Shown here: positions 1 through 9,213 of the stretch, one piece after another
Layout of the letters: the number at the start of each line of letters is the position of its first letter
Position numbering within the stretch: the first letter of the stretch is position 1
Assembly: GCA_001790315.1 (NCBI GenBank)
Contig: MGCE01000115.1
Span: 1 to 12,012 of the forward strand
Reading direction: 5' to 3'
Length of the DNA stretch: 12,012 nt
From: Candidatus Rokubacteria bacterium RIFCSPLOWO2_02_FULL_72_37
Lineage (GTDB): Bacteria > Methylomirabilota > Methylomirabilia > Rokubacteriales > CSP1-6
The notes under the pieces: generated by a model
Told to the model about the DNA's origin: nothing
Database searches by the model: none
The model's input: only the letters and a program-made list of their open reading frames with translations
Program-made: the position numbers and the translations under genes

Positions 1-1
1 C

Positions 2-277
2 ATGACCAAAGCCGACCTGATCGACGAAGTCTCGAAGATCTCGAACCTGACCAAGAAAGAGACCGAGACCATCGTCAACACCATCTTCGACAACATCACC
101 GATGCGCTGGCCAACGGTGACAAGGTCGAGCTGCGGGGCTTCGGCAGCTTCCGGATTCGCCACCGGAACTCGCGCAAGGGACGCAATCCCAAGACGGGCT
201 CGGCCGTGGACGTTCCCCAGAAGCGGGTGCCGTTCTTCAAGGTAGGCAAGCGGCTGCGAGAGCTCGTCAACACGTGA
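2..277 (+). CDS. HU/IHF-family DNA-binding protein (IHF-beta-like)
   Basis: Small nucleoid-associated protein, 91 residues, the usual family length. It should act as a dimer that inserts two beta-arms into the DNA minor groove and bends it. The sequence shows the N-terminal helical dimerisation half (residues 1-40), the hallmark RGFGSF at 45-50, and the arm with RNPKTG at 61-66, whose proline is the one that intercalates in HU/IHF. The MTKADLI start and the VPFFKVGKRLRE C-terminus resemble IHF-beta more than classical HU, but sequence alone cannot separate a homodimeric HU-like protein from an IHF subunit, so no symbol is given. The ATG is the second base of the window, so its ribosome-binding site and promoter are out of view. 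The TGA is 16 bases before the next gene. The family call is very secure. Confidence 0.95.
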   Translation: MTKADLIDEVSKISNLTKKETETIVNTIFDNITDALANGDKVELRGFGSFRIRHRNSRKGRNPKTGSAVDVPQKRVPFFKVGKRLRELVNT

Positions 278-293
278 GCCGGCTCCTGGCGGC

Positions 294-768
294 GTGAAGC
301 GCCTCTGGGCGCCCTGGCGGATGAGCTACGTCGCCGGCTCCCGGGCGCCGACCGGTTGTGTCCTCTGCGAGGCCGCGACGGCTTCCGATGATCGCGGCGT
401 CCTGGTGGTGGTCCGGCGGCCGCGCGCCTTCCTGGTCCTCAACGCTTATCCGTACGCCGCGGGACATCTGATGGCGGTCGTGAACCGCCACGTCGGCGTC
501 CTCGCAGAGGCGACGGCGGAAGAGGTCGCGGAGGTGATGGAGTTGGTGACCTTCGCGACCTCGCTCCTGGGCGACGAATATCGCCCCGACGGATTCAACA
601 TCGGGCTCAACCAGGGGCGGGTGGCAGGGGCCGGGATCACGGACCACCTCCACGTGCACGTGGTGCCGCGCTGGAACGGCGACACCAACTTCATGTCGGT
701 GCTGGGTGACGTGCGCGTCATGCCCGAGGCTCTCGAGACGGCGTGGGAGCGTCTCCGGAGTCGGTGCG

Positions 769-776
<8 letters not shown>
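294..776 (+). CDS. HIT (histidine triad) family protein, Ap4A-phosphorylase-like
   Basis: Predicted nucleotide-binding hydrolase or transferase of the histidine-triad superfamily, 160 residues. The triad is seen as HLHVHVVPRW with histidines at 118, 120 and 122; by family knowledge the middle one is the nucleophile that forms a nucleotidyl intermediate on AMP-type substrates. The N-terminus has the subfamily pattern LWAPWRMSY at 4-12 and a CVLC pair at 22-25, typical of the zinc-binding bacterial subgroup often annotated as Ap4A phosphorylase or HIT protein. The true substrate is unknown. GTG 294 was chosen because it keeps the conserved LWAPWR segment, which the next ATG (321) would remove. 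No strong ribosome-binding site precedes it. Its last 8 bases overlap mutS, suggesting co-translation with mismatch repair. Confidence 0.9.
757..760 (+). promoter_or_regulatory. Shine-Dalgarno site deciding the mutS start
   Basis: GGAG (within CCGGAG) lies 8 bases before GTG 769, inside the 3' end of the HIT gene. It supports 769 as the mutS start over the upstream in-frame GTG at 706, whose extra 21 residues would be a basic, cysteine-containing stretch unlike any MutS N-terminus. Confidence 0.65.
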
Positions 777-3371
<2,595 letters not shown>

Positions 3372-3375
<4 letters not shown>

Positions 3376-5054
3376 TCCGGATCCGACGGCTTCCCGATCA
3401 CCTCGTCAACAAGATCGCCGCGGGCGAGGTGGTGGAGCGTCCGGCCTCGGTGGTGAAGGAGCTCGTCGAGAACGCGCTCGACGCCGGGGCGACGAGCATT
3501 GCCGTCGAGCTCGCCGACGGCGGCACCGTCCTGATTCGTGTCACCGACGACGGCATCGGGATGACGGCCGAGGAGCTGCCGCTGGCCCTCGAGCGCCACG
3601 CGACGTCCAAGCTCGAGCGGGACGAGGACCTGGACGAGATCGCGACGCTGGGCTTCCGCGGCGAGGCGCTCGCGGCGATCTGCGCCGTCTCGCGCTTCAC
3701 GCTCACGAGCCGAGCCAGAGGCGAGGCGGGAGGCCTGCGCCTCGCCGGCGGCGGCGGGGCGGTCGCGCGGGCGCTCGAGGTGCCGGCCGAGCCCGGCACG
3801 AGCATGGAGGTGCGCGACCTCTTCTTCAACACGCCGGCGCGTCTCAAGTTCCTGAAGTCGCCGGCCGCGGAGCTGGCCGCGACCCTCCGGAGCCTCGCCC
3901 CGCTCGCGCTGGCGCACCCGGACGTCCAGTTCCGCACGGTGAACAACGGACGCCCCGTGCTCACCGCGCCGCGCGCGGCGGGGCTCCGGGAGCGTATCGG
4001 CGCCCTCTGGGGCTGGGAGGTCGCCGAGCGCCTGCTCGCGGTCGACCGCGAGACGCACGGCGTGCGCGTGCACGGGCTCGCCAGCCCGCCCGACCTCACG
4101 CGCGCCAACCGTGAACAGATCGTCGTGACCGTCAACGGCCGGCCGGTGCGCGACCCGGCGCTGCTCCAGGCGGCGCTCGAGGCCTACCGCCCACTGCTCG
4201 CGCGCGATCGATTCCCGGTGGCCGTGCTCGCCGTGGTGCTCCGCGAGGCGGACGTGGACGTCAACGTCCACCCGACCAAGGCCTGGGTCCGCTTCCGCCA
4301 TCCGCGGCTCGTCTACGAGACGCTCGCCGGCGCCCTCAGCGAGACTCTGCGCCGTCCCGCGGTCGTGCCCGCGACGCCCCTGGCCGGCGCCGACGGGCGG
4401 GGGCTGGACGTCGCGCCGGCGCCGGCCGGGTTCGCCGAGCAGCCGGCGCTCTTTGCCGGGGCCGCCGGGGCGGCGGCGAGGGGGCTGTTCGGCCAGGTGC
4501 TCGGCCAGGTGCAGGACACGTTCATCGTCACCGCGTCCGCGGACGAGGTGTTCTTTCTGGACCAGCACGTCGCCCACGAGCGCGTGATCTTCGAGCGCGT
4601 CCGGCGCGAGCTGGCCGCGAGCGAGGCCCTCGCCCAGACGCTCTTGTTCGCGGAGCCGCTCGACCTGCCGCCGCAGGCACGCGCACTGCTCGAGCGGTGG
4701 CGGGGGCCGCTCGAGCGGCTCGGCTTCGCGTTCGAGGGCTTCGGCGGCGGCGCGATCGTGCTCCGTGCGGTGCCCGCGCTCCTCAGGGGCGACGAGCCGC
4801 GCCACGTGGTCGAGGCGGCGGTGGACGAGCTCGCGGGGCCACGTGCCGGGGAGCCGACGTTCGAGCGCGCCCTCGCGTTCGTCGCCTGTCGCGCGGCGGT
4901 CAAGGCGAACACGCCCCTGGCGCCCGAGGAGATGGAGCGGCTCGTGGCCGAGCTCGGGGCAGCGGAGACGCCGTTCTTCTGCCCCCACGGGCGCCCGATC
5001 GTGAGCCGGATCTCGCTCCACGAGGTCCGGCGCGACCTCAAGCGAAGCTGGTAG
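3372..5054 (+). CDS. mutL: DNA mismatch repair protein MutL (endonuclease type)
   Basis: GHKL ATPase that couples MutS mismatch recognition to strand removal; 560 residues, slightly short for the family, mainly in the linker. The N-terminal ATPase has the helix ENALDAGAT, the DDGIGM box and ATSKL...TLGFRGEALAAI. The C-terminal domain carries the nuclease motifs: DQHVAHERVIFE starting at D397 (consensus DQHA-x2-E-x4-E, here Val for Ala), ACR at 505-507 and CPHGRP at 537-542. This predicts a metal-dependent nicking MutL, as in species without MutH. Candidate clamp-binding peptides are QTLLF at 422-426, in the QxLLxP position of other MutLs, and QPALF at 357-361 in the linker. GTG 3372 gives the standard MIRIRRLP-type start and forms a GTGA overlap with the mutS stop, with GGAG at 3364-3367. 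It ends with TAG. Confidence 0.97.
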
Positions 5055-5073
5055 CGGGCCGCGGGCGTGCGGC

Positions 5074-5082
5074 TGGTAGACT
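5074..5082 (+). promoter_or_regulatory. Putative extended -10 promoter of miaA
   Basis: TGG-TAGACT fits the extended -10 pattern TGN-TANNNT and sits in the 35-base mutL-miaA gap, the largest gap in the window. Seven bases separate the hexamer from GTG 5090, so initiation at the usual distance would begin at or next to the start codon, giving a leaderless mRNA. I see no -35 hexamer 17 bases upstream. GGGA at 5083-5086 is only three bases from GTG, too close to be a normal ribosome-binding site. Similar motifs precede pgsA and the SPOR gene. Confidence 0.5.
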
Positions 5083-5089
5083 GGGACAG

Positions 5090-6031
5090 GTGAGGGACAA
5101 ACCCGATCTCGTCGTCATCGCGGGGCCGACCGGCGTCGGCAAGACCGCGGTCGCCGCCGCTCTTGCGGCGCGCGTTCCGATCGAGGTGATCAGCGCCGAC
5201 TCGCGCCAGGTCTATCGCGGTATGGACGCGGCGACCGGCAAGCCTTCGGCGACCGAGCGCGCCGCGGTGACCCACCACCTGATCGACGTGGTCGAGCCGG
5301 ACGACGGCTACCAGGCGGCGCGGTTCCGCGACGCCGCCGCCGCCCTGATCGACGCGATCCGCGCCCGGGGCCGCCTGCCCGTGGTCGTCGGTGGCACGGG
5401 GCTCTACATCCGCGCGCTGCTGCGCGGCCTCGATCCGGCGCCGCCGGCCGACCCTGGCTTCCGGCGGCAACTGGCCGCCTTCGCCGCCCGGGAAGGCCGG
5501 GCGGCGCTCCACGCGCGGCTCTCGGCCGCGGCGCCGGAGAGAGCGCGGCGGCTGCACCCGAACGACGAGGTACGGGTGGTCCGCGCGCTCGAGGTCCTGC
5601 GCACGGACGCCGGTGTCGTCGAGCCGACGCGCTGGGCGCGGCCCGACGGCCCGTACACCGTGGCCTATTTCGGGCTGACGCTCGAGCGGACGACGCTGGC
5701 GCGGCGCCTGCACGCGCGGGCAGCCGCCTTCGTGGCGGCGGGACTCCCGGCCGAGGTCGAGCGGTTGCTCGCCCGCGGCTACGACCCCGCGCTGCGCGCG
5801 CTCGGCTCGATCGGGTACCGGGAGTTCGTCCAGGTGGCGCTCGGGCGGCTGACGCGTGACGAGGCGCTCCGCCTCATGCAGCGCGACACGGTCCGCTACG
5901 CGAAGCGGCAGTGGGCGTGGTTCCTCCGCGAGCCCGACGTCACGTGGATGGACATCGACGCGGTCGGAGGCGCGGCGGGCGCGGCGCGACGGATCGACGC
6001 CGACCTCCGGGCACGGGGCATGCTCGCGTGA
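5090..6031 (+). CDS. miaA: tRNA dimethylallyltransferase MiaA
   Basis: Transfers the dimethylallyl group from dimethylallyl diphosphate to N6 of adenosine 37 in tRNAs reading UNN codons (i6A37), which stabilises codon-anticodon pairing. The 313 residues match the family. Seen: P-loop GPTGVGKT at 12-19; the substrate-binding stretch ISADSRQVYRGMD; ATGKP, where most members have TAKP; HHLIDVVEPDD; VVVGGTGLYIRALL; NDEVRVVRALEV; SIGYREF; and the C-terminal RYAKRQWAWF tail. GTG 5090 places the P-loop at the usual distance from the N-terminus and no in-frame ATG lies nearby. A putative extended -10 ends 7 bases upstream. Its stop overlaps the hflX GTG. In many proteobacteria the order is mutL-miaA-hfq-hflX; here hfq is absent. 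Product identity is secure; the exact start is slightly less so. Confidence 0.96.
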   Translation: MRDKPDLVVIAGPTGVGKTAVAAALAARVPIEVISADSRQVYRGMDAATGKPSATERAAVTHHLIDVVEPDDGYQAARFRDAAAALIDAIRARGRLPVVVGGTGLYIRALLRGLDPAPPADPGFRRQLAAFAAREGRAALHARLSAAAPERARRLHPNDEVRVVRALEVLRTDAGVVEPTRWARPDGPYTVAYFGLTLERTTLARRLHARAAAFVAAGLPAEVERLLARGYDPALRALGSIGYREFVQVALGRLTRDEALRLMQRDTVRYAKRQWAWFLREPDVTWMDIDAVGGAAGAARRIDADLRARGMLA

Positions 6032-7311
6032 CGCTGAACGGGCGGCGCGGACGCGAGACGGCCGTGATCGGCGCGGTGCGGCGGCCCGCGCAGCAGCGCT
6101 GGCAGGTCGATGAGTCGCTCGAGGAGCTCGCGGCGCTCGTCGATGCGGCCGGCGGTGTGGTCGTCGCGCGCGTCACCCAGGAGCTCCGCGCCCCCACCCC
6201 GGCGTTTTTCTTCGGACGCGGCAAGGTCGAGGAGATCGGACGCCTGGCCGCCGAGCACGACGCGCGCCTGTTCGTCTCGGACGATCCGCTGACGCCCATC
6301 CAGGAGCGGAACCTCTCGGAGGCGCTCCGCATCAAGGTGATCGACCGGACCGCGCTGATCCTCGACATCTTCGCCCAGCGGGCGCGCTCGAGCGAGGGGA
6401 AGCTCCAGGTCGAGCTCGCACAGCTCACCTATCTGCTGCCGCGGCTCGTCGGGCAGTGGACGCACCTCGAGCGGCTCGGCGGCGGCATCGGCACCCGCGG
6501 TCCCGGGGAAACCCAGCTCGAGTCAGACCGGCGCGTGATCCGCCGGCGCGTGATGAAGATCCGCCGTGAGCTCGGCTCGGTGCAGGTGCACCGGCGATTA
6601 CAGCGCGAGGGCCGTCGCCGCACGGGCGTGCCGGTGGTGGCGCTCGTCGGGTACACGAATGCCGGGAAGACGACGCTGCTGAACCGCCTGGCCGGCGCGT
6701 CCCTGGCGGCGGCCGACCGGCTCTTCGTGACCCTCGACCCGGCGGCGCGCCTCGTCAGCGGCGGTGGACCCGCGTTCATCCTGACCGATACCGTCGGCTT
6801 CATCCGCAAGCTCCCGCACGAGCTGGTCGCGGCCTTCCGGGGCACGCTCGAAGCGCTCAAGGACGCGGACGTCTTGCTGCATGTCGTGGACGCGAGCCAT
6901 CCCGCGCTCGACGCGCACCTCGCCGCCGTCGAGGACCTGCTGCGGGAGCTCGAGGTCGACGACCGGCCGACCGTGCTCGCGTTGAACAAGATCGATCGGC
7001 TGCCGCCCGGGACGACGCCGCTGCTCGCCGGGCGCGCCGGCACGCCGATCTCGGCGGCGACCGGCCAGGGGATCGGGGCGCTCCTCGAGGCGGTCGCGGC
7101 GGCGCTGCCGCCGGTACGCCTGCTGTCCCTCCGCATTCCCCACGCCGAGGGCGCGGCCCTGGCGCTCTGCTACGAGGTCGGCCGGGTCCTGGGCCGGGTG
7201 GCGGAGGCCGACGCCGTGCGCCTGGAGGTCGAGGTGCCGGCGCGCGCGGTCGGCCGGCTGGCCCGTTGGGTCGTCCCGGCGGCCGCGCGCGCGGCCGCGG
7301 TGCTAGACTGA
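6028..7311 (+). CDS. hflX: GTPase HflX
   Basis: Ribosome-associated GTPase that in studied bacteria splits stalled or hibernating 70S ribosomes, notably under heat stress. Length is 427 residues. Seen: the HflX-specific N-terminal domain with FFFGRGKVEEI; a helical stretch ending in the signature GPGETQLE at 158-165; then the G domain with G1 GYTNAGKT at 208-215, G3 DTVGF at 254-258, G4 NKID at 320-323 and a G5-like SAATG; and a short C-terminal beta-rich domain. GTG 6028 forms a GTGA overlap with the miaA stop, with GGGG at 6015-6018. GTG 6064 is a possible shorter start. Co-translation with miaA is likely. The final codons (AAARAAA) contain a perfect 20-base palindrome just before the presumed pgsA promoter. 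Confidence 0.96.
   Translation: MTLNGRRGRETAVIGAVRRPAQQRWQVDESLEELAALVDAAGGVVVARVTQELRAPTPAFFFGRGKVEEIGRLAAEHDARLFVSDDPLTPIQERNLSEALRIKVIDRTALILDIFAQRARSSEGKLQVELAQLTYLLPRLVGQWTHLERLGGGIGTRGPGETQLESDRRVIRRRVMKIRRELGSVQVHRRLQREGRRRTGVPVVALVGYTNAGKTTLLNRLAGASLAAADRLFVTLDPAARLVSGGGPAFILTDTVGFIRKLPHELVAAFRGTLEALKDADVLLHVVDASHPALDAHLAAVEDLLRELEVDDRPTVLALNKIDRLPPGTTPLLAGRAGTPISAATGQGIGALLEAVAAALPPVRLLSLRIPHAEGAALALCYEVGRVLGRVAEADAVRLEVEVPARAVGRLARWVVPAAARAAAVLD
7279..7298. repeat. Perfect 20-base palindrome at the 3' end of hflX
   Basis: The 20 bases read identically on both strands and contain GCGGCCGC twice (7279-7286 and 7291-7298). They encode an alanine-arginine run in HflX and end two bases before the TGCTAGACT element in front of pgsA. 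The stretch could form a hairpin in RNA or serve as a dimeric protein site. It could equally be a by-product of alanine codons in GC-rich DNA. No T-run follows, so it does not look like an intrinsic terminator. Confidence 0.6.
7301..7309 (+). promoter_or_regulatory. Putative extended -10 promoter of pgsA
   Basis: TGC-TAGACT has the same hexamer as the element before miaA and the TG extension one base upstream. It overlaps the last codons of hflX. Eleven bases separate it from ATG 7321, giving a predicted leader of only a few bases. There is no clear ribosome-binding site before the ATG and no -35 hexamer, because that position lies in the GC palindrome. Confidence 0.5.
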
Positions 7312-7320
7312 GACGCGGCG

Positions 7321-7890
7321 ATGGGGCTCGCGAACTGGCTCACGGTCCTGCGGATCGTGCTCATCCCGGTGTTCGTCTCGCTGATGGTCTACCGAAAACC
7401 GGGGGCGGGCCTCCTCGTCTTCGCCGTGGCAGCCTTGACCGACCTGCTCGACGGGTGGGTTGCGCGACGAAGCGGACCGAGCCGCCTCGGCGCGTTCCTC
7501 GATCCGATGGCCGACAAGCTCCTGCTCACCGCCTCGTTCGTCACACTGACCTACCTCAAGATCTTGCCGTTCTGGATCGCGGCGGTCGTGATCAGCCGGG
7601 ACGTGATCCTCGTCGTCGGCGCGCTGCTGATCCACATGCTCGGCGGCCGCCTCCATCCGCGGCCGACGCTGACCGGCAAGCTCGCCACGTTCTTCCAGGT
7701 CCTCACCGTGCTCTCCGGTTTGCTCGCGCGCTACTTCCGGCTCCCACTGGCGCCGCGCTCGATCCTCTGGCTCGCCGCCGTCTTCACGGTGCTGTCGGGA
7801 TTGCAGTACATCGTCCAAGGCATGCGCGTCCTCAACGCGGCGCACGGCGTGGACCGGGAAGCCGAGCGTGACACCACCTACGTCCGCTGA
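7321..7890 (+). CDS. pgsA: CDP-diacylglycerol-glycerol-3-phosphate 3-phosphatidyltransferase
   Basis: Integral membrane enzyme that makes phosphatidylglycerol phosphate and CMP from CDP-diacylglycerol and glycerol-3-phosphate, the committed step to phosphatidylglycerol and cardiolipin. It has 189 residues. The CDP-alcohol phosphatidyltransferase motif is complete: D41, D44-G45, A48-R49, G57, D61 and D65, the aspartates that bind the metal ions. The N-terminal ANWLTVLRI and the later LTGKLATFFQV match PgsA rather than phosphatidylserine synthase. Several hydrophobic membrane segments are visible (around 7-24, 29-43, 68-102, 118-135 and 143-162). The ATG follows an extended -10-like element with no clear ribosome-binding site. 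The last 23 bases overlap the next gene, implying co-translation. Other CDP-alcohol transferases are possible but less likely. Confidence 0.9.
   Translation: MGLANWLTVLRIVLIPVFVSLMVYRKPGAGLLVFAVAALTDLLDGWVARRSGPSRLGAFLDPMADKLLLTASFVTLTYLKILPFWIAAVVISRDVILVVGALLIHMLGGRLHPRPTLTGKLATFFQVLTVLSGLLARYFRLPLAPRSILWLAAVFTVLSGLQYIVQGMRVLNAAHGVDREAERDTTYVR
7856..7860 (+). promoter_or_regulatory. Ribosome-binding site for the DUF512 gene
   Basis: GGGAA lies 7 bases before GTG 7868, inside the 3' end of pgsA. It supports 7868 over the later in-frame valine codons, the first of them the GTC GTG GTC run just after 7891. Confidence 0.5.
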
Positions 7891-9199
7891 GGGCGTCGTG
7901 GTCGCCGTGGTCCGCGCCGGGAGACCGGCTGCACGCGCGGGGCTCATCCCGGGCGACCGGATCGTGGCCGTGAACGGCCATTCCGTACGCGACGCGATCG
8001 ACTTCGACTTCCACGCGGGCGACTCGACCCTGGAGCTCACCGTCGAGCGCGCAGGCGAGGGACCGCGGACGCTCGTGCGGCTCCCGCTCGCGCGCCGCGG
8101 GCCGGACCTCGGCCTCGAACTGGCGGCGCCCCGACCGGGCGACATCGCGACGTGCGCGAACAAGTGCGTGTTCTGCTTCATCCATCAGCTGCCGAAGGGG
8201 ATGCGGCGGAGCCTCTACGTGAAAGACGACGACTTCCGCCTCTCGTTTCTGCACGGCAACTACATCACGCTCACGGATCTCGCCGAGCCGGACCTCGCGC
8301 GGATCGTCGAGCAGCGCCTGTCGCCGCTCTACGTGTCCGTTCACGCCACGGATCCGGCGCTCCGCCACCGGCTGCTCGGCGGGCCGCGCGGCTCGGCCGA
8401 CATCCTCCCGCGGCTCGAGCGGCTCGCGAAGGCCGGCATCCGGATGCACGCGCAGATCGTGCTGTGCCCCGGATGGAACGACGGCGCACACCTCGAGCGG
8501 ACGCTCACGGATCTCGCCCCGCTGCACCCACACCTGGCCACCACCGCGATCGTGCCCGTCGGCCTCACCCGCCACCGCGAACGACTGCCCGCCCTCCGGA
8601 GCCTGACGGCGGACGAAGCGCGGGACCTCGTGCTGAGCGCCGAGGACTGGCACCGCCGCTTTCTCGTGACGCTCGGCAGCCGGTTCGTGTTCCTCGGCGA
8701 CGAGATCTACCTGCTCGCGGAGCGGCCACTTCCGTCGGCGGACGCCTACGAGGGGTTCCCCGTCGTGGAGGACGGTGTGGGCCTGGTACGCCGCTTCGAG
8801 GACGGCTTTGCCCGCGCGCTGCGACGGGGCCGCCGCGACACCCGCTCGCGCGCGGTCACCGTCGTGACGGGAGCGCTGTTCGCCGCGCGCATGGCGCGAC
8901 TCTTCGCGGCGGCCGGGTTCGACCCCCTCCGCGTGCGGGTCGGCGCCGTCCCGAACGACTTCTTCGGCAGGGCCATCGGAGTGGCCGGGCTCCTGACCGG
9001 CCGGGACATCCAGCGCTGGCTCGCAGCGCAGCCGGAGCTCGGCGAGGCCGTCCTGCTGCCGGCCGTCGCCCTGCGCGATGTCGGGGGCGTCTTCCTGGAC
9101 GACGTCACACCGGCTGACCTCGCCCGTGACCTGGGGATCCCGGTCGAAGTCGTGGCGCCGGCGCCGGGCCCGCTGCTTCGGGCGATCCACGCCGGTTGA
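7868..9199 (+). CDS. PDZ-radical SAM-DUF512 protein
   Basis: Iron-sulfur protein of unknown function, 443 residues. The N-terminus is a PDZ-like domain (about 8-80; AARAGLIPGDRIVAVNG). It is followed by a radical-SAM cysteine motif at C96, C100 and C103 (CxxxCxxC, with CVFCFIHQLPKGMR), then a radical-SAM-like barrel (LYVSVHATDP; RMHAQIVLCPGWNDG). The C-terminal DUF512 domain contains VPNDFFGRAIGVAGLLTGRDI. This order is known from clostridial DUF512 proteins and a related cyanobacterial family; no substrate is established to my knowledge. By motif it should bind a 4Fe-4S cluster and S-adenosylmethionine. In Clostridia the gene is typically next to der, as it is here. GTG 7868 has GGGAA 7 bases upstream and overlaps pgsA by 23 bases. 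No signal peptide is seen, so it is probably cytosolic. Confidence 0.9.
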   Translation: MTPPTSAEGVVVAVVRAGRPAARAGLIPGDRIVAVNGHSVRDAIDFDFHAGDSTLELTVERAGEGPRTLVRLPLARRGPDLGLELAAPRPGDIATCANKCVFCFIHQLPKGMRRSLYVKDDDFRLSFLHGNYITLTDLAEPDLARIVEQRLSPLYVSVHATDPALRHRLLGGPRGSADILPRLERLAKAGIRMHAQIVLCPGWNDGAHLERTLTDLAPLHPHLATTAIVPVGLTRHRERLPALRSLTADEARDLVLSAEDWHRRFLVTLGSRFVFLGDEIYLLAERPLPSADAYEGFPVVEDGVGLVRRFEDGFARALRRGRRDTRSRAVTVVTGALFAARMARLFAAAGFDPLRVRVGAVPNDFFGRAIGVAGLLTGRDIQRWLAAQPELGEAVLLPAVALRDVGGVFLDDVTPADLARDLGIPVEVVAPAPGPLLRAIHAG

Positions 9200-9200
9200 C

Positions 9201-9205
9201 GGGAA
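9201..9205 (+). promoter_or_regulatory. Ribosome-binding site favouring the der ATG at 9214
   Basis: GGGAA lies 8 bases before ATG 9214. The alternative TTG 9196 would overlap the DUF512 stop as TTGA and add six residues (MTGTRP); it lacks a similarly spaced site in its own upstream region. Confidence 0.45.
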
Positions 9206-9213
9206 CGCGGCCG

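Noticed and set aside
706..768. Upstream in-frame GTG as an alternative mutS start
   Set aside because: It would add 21 basic and Cys-containing residues absent from MutS proteins and lies deep in the HIT gene. GTG 769 has GGAG at the right distance.
4697..5089. N-terminal extension of the miaA frame into mutL
   Set aside because: The residues are a shifted reading of mutL. The MiaA P-loop normally starts within the first 20 residues, as it does from GTG 5090.
5055..5089. Terminator in the mutL-miaA gap
   Set aside because: The gap has GC-rich runs but no convincing stem-loop followed by T residues. I see no intrinsic terminator anywhere in the window.
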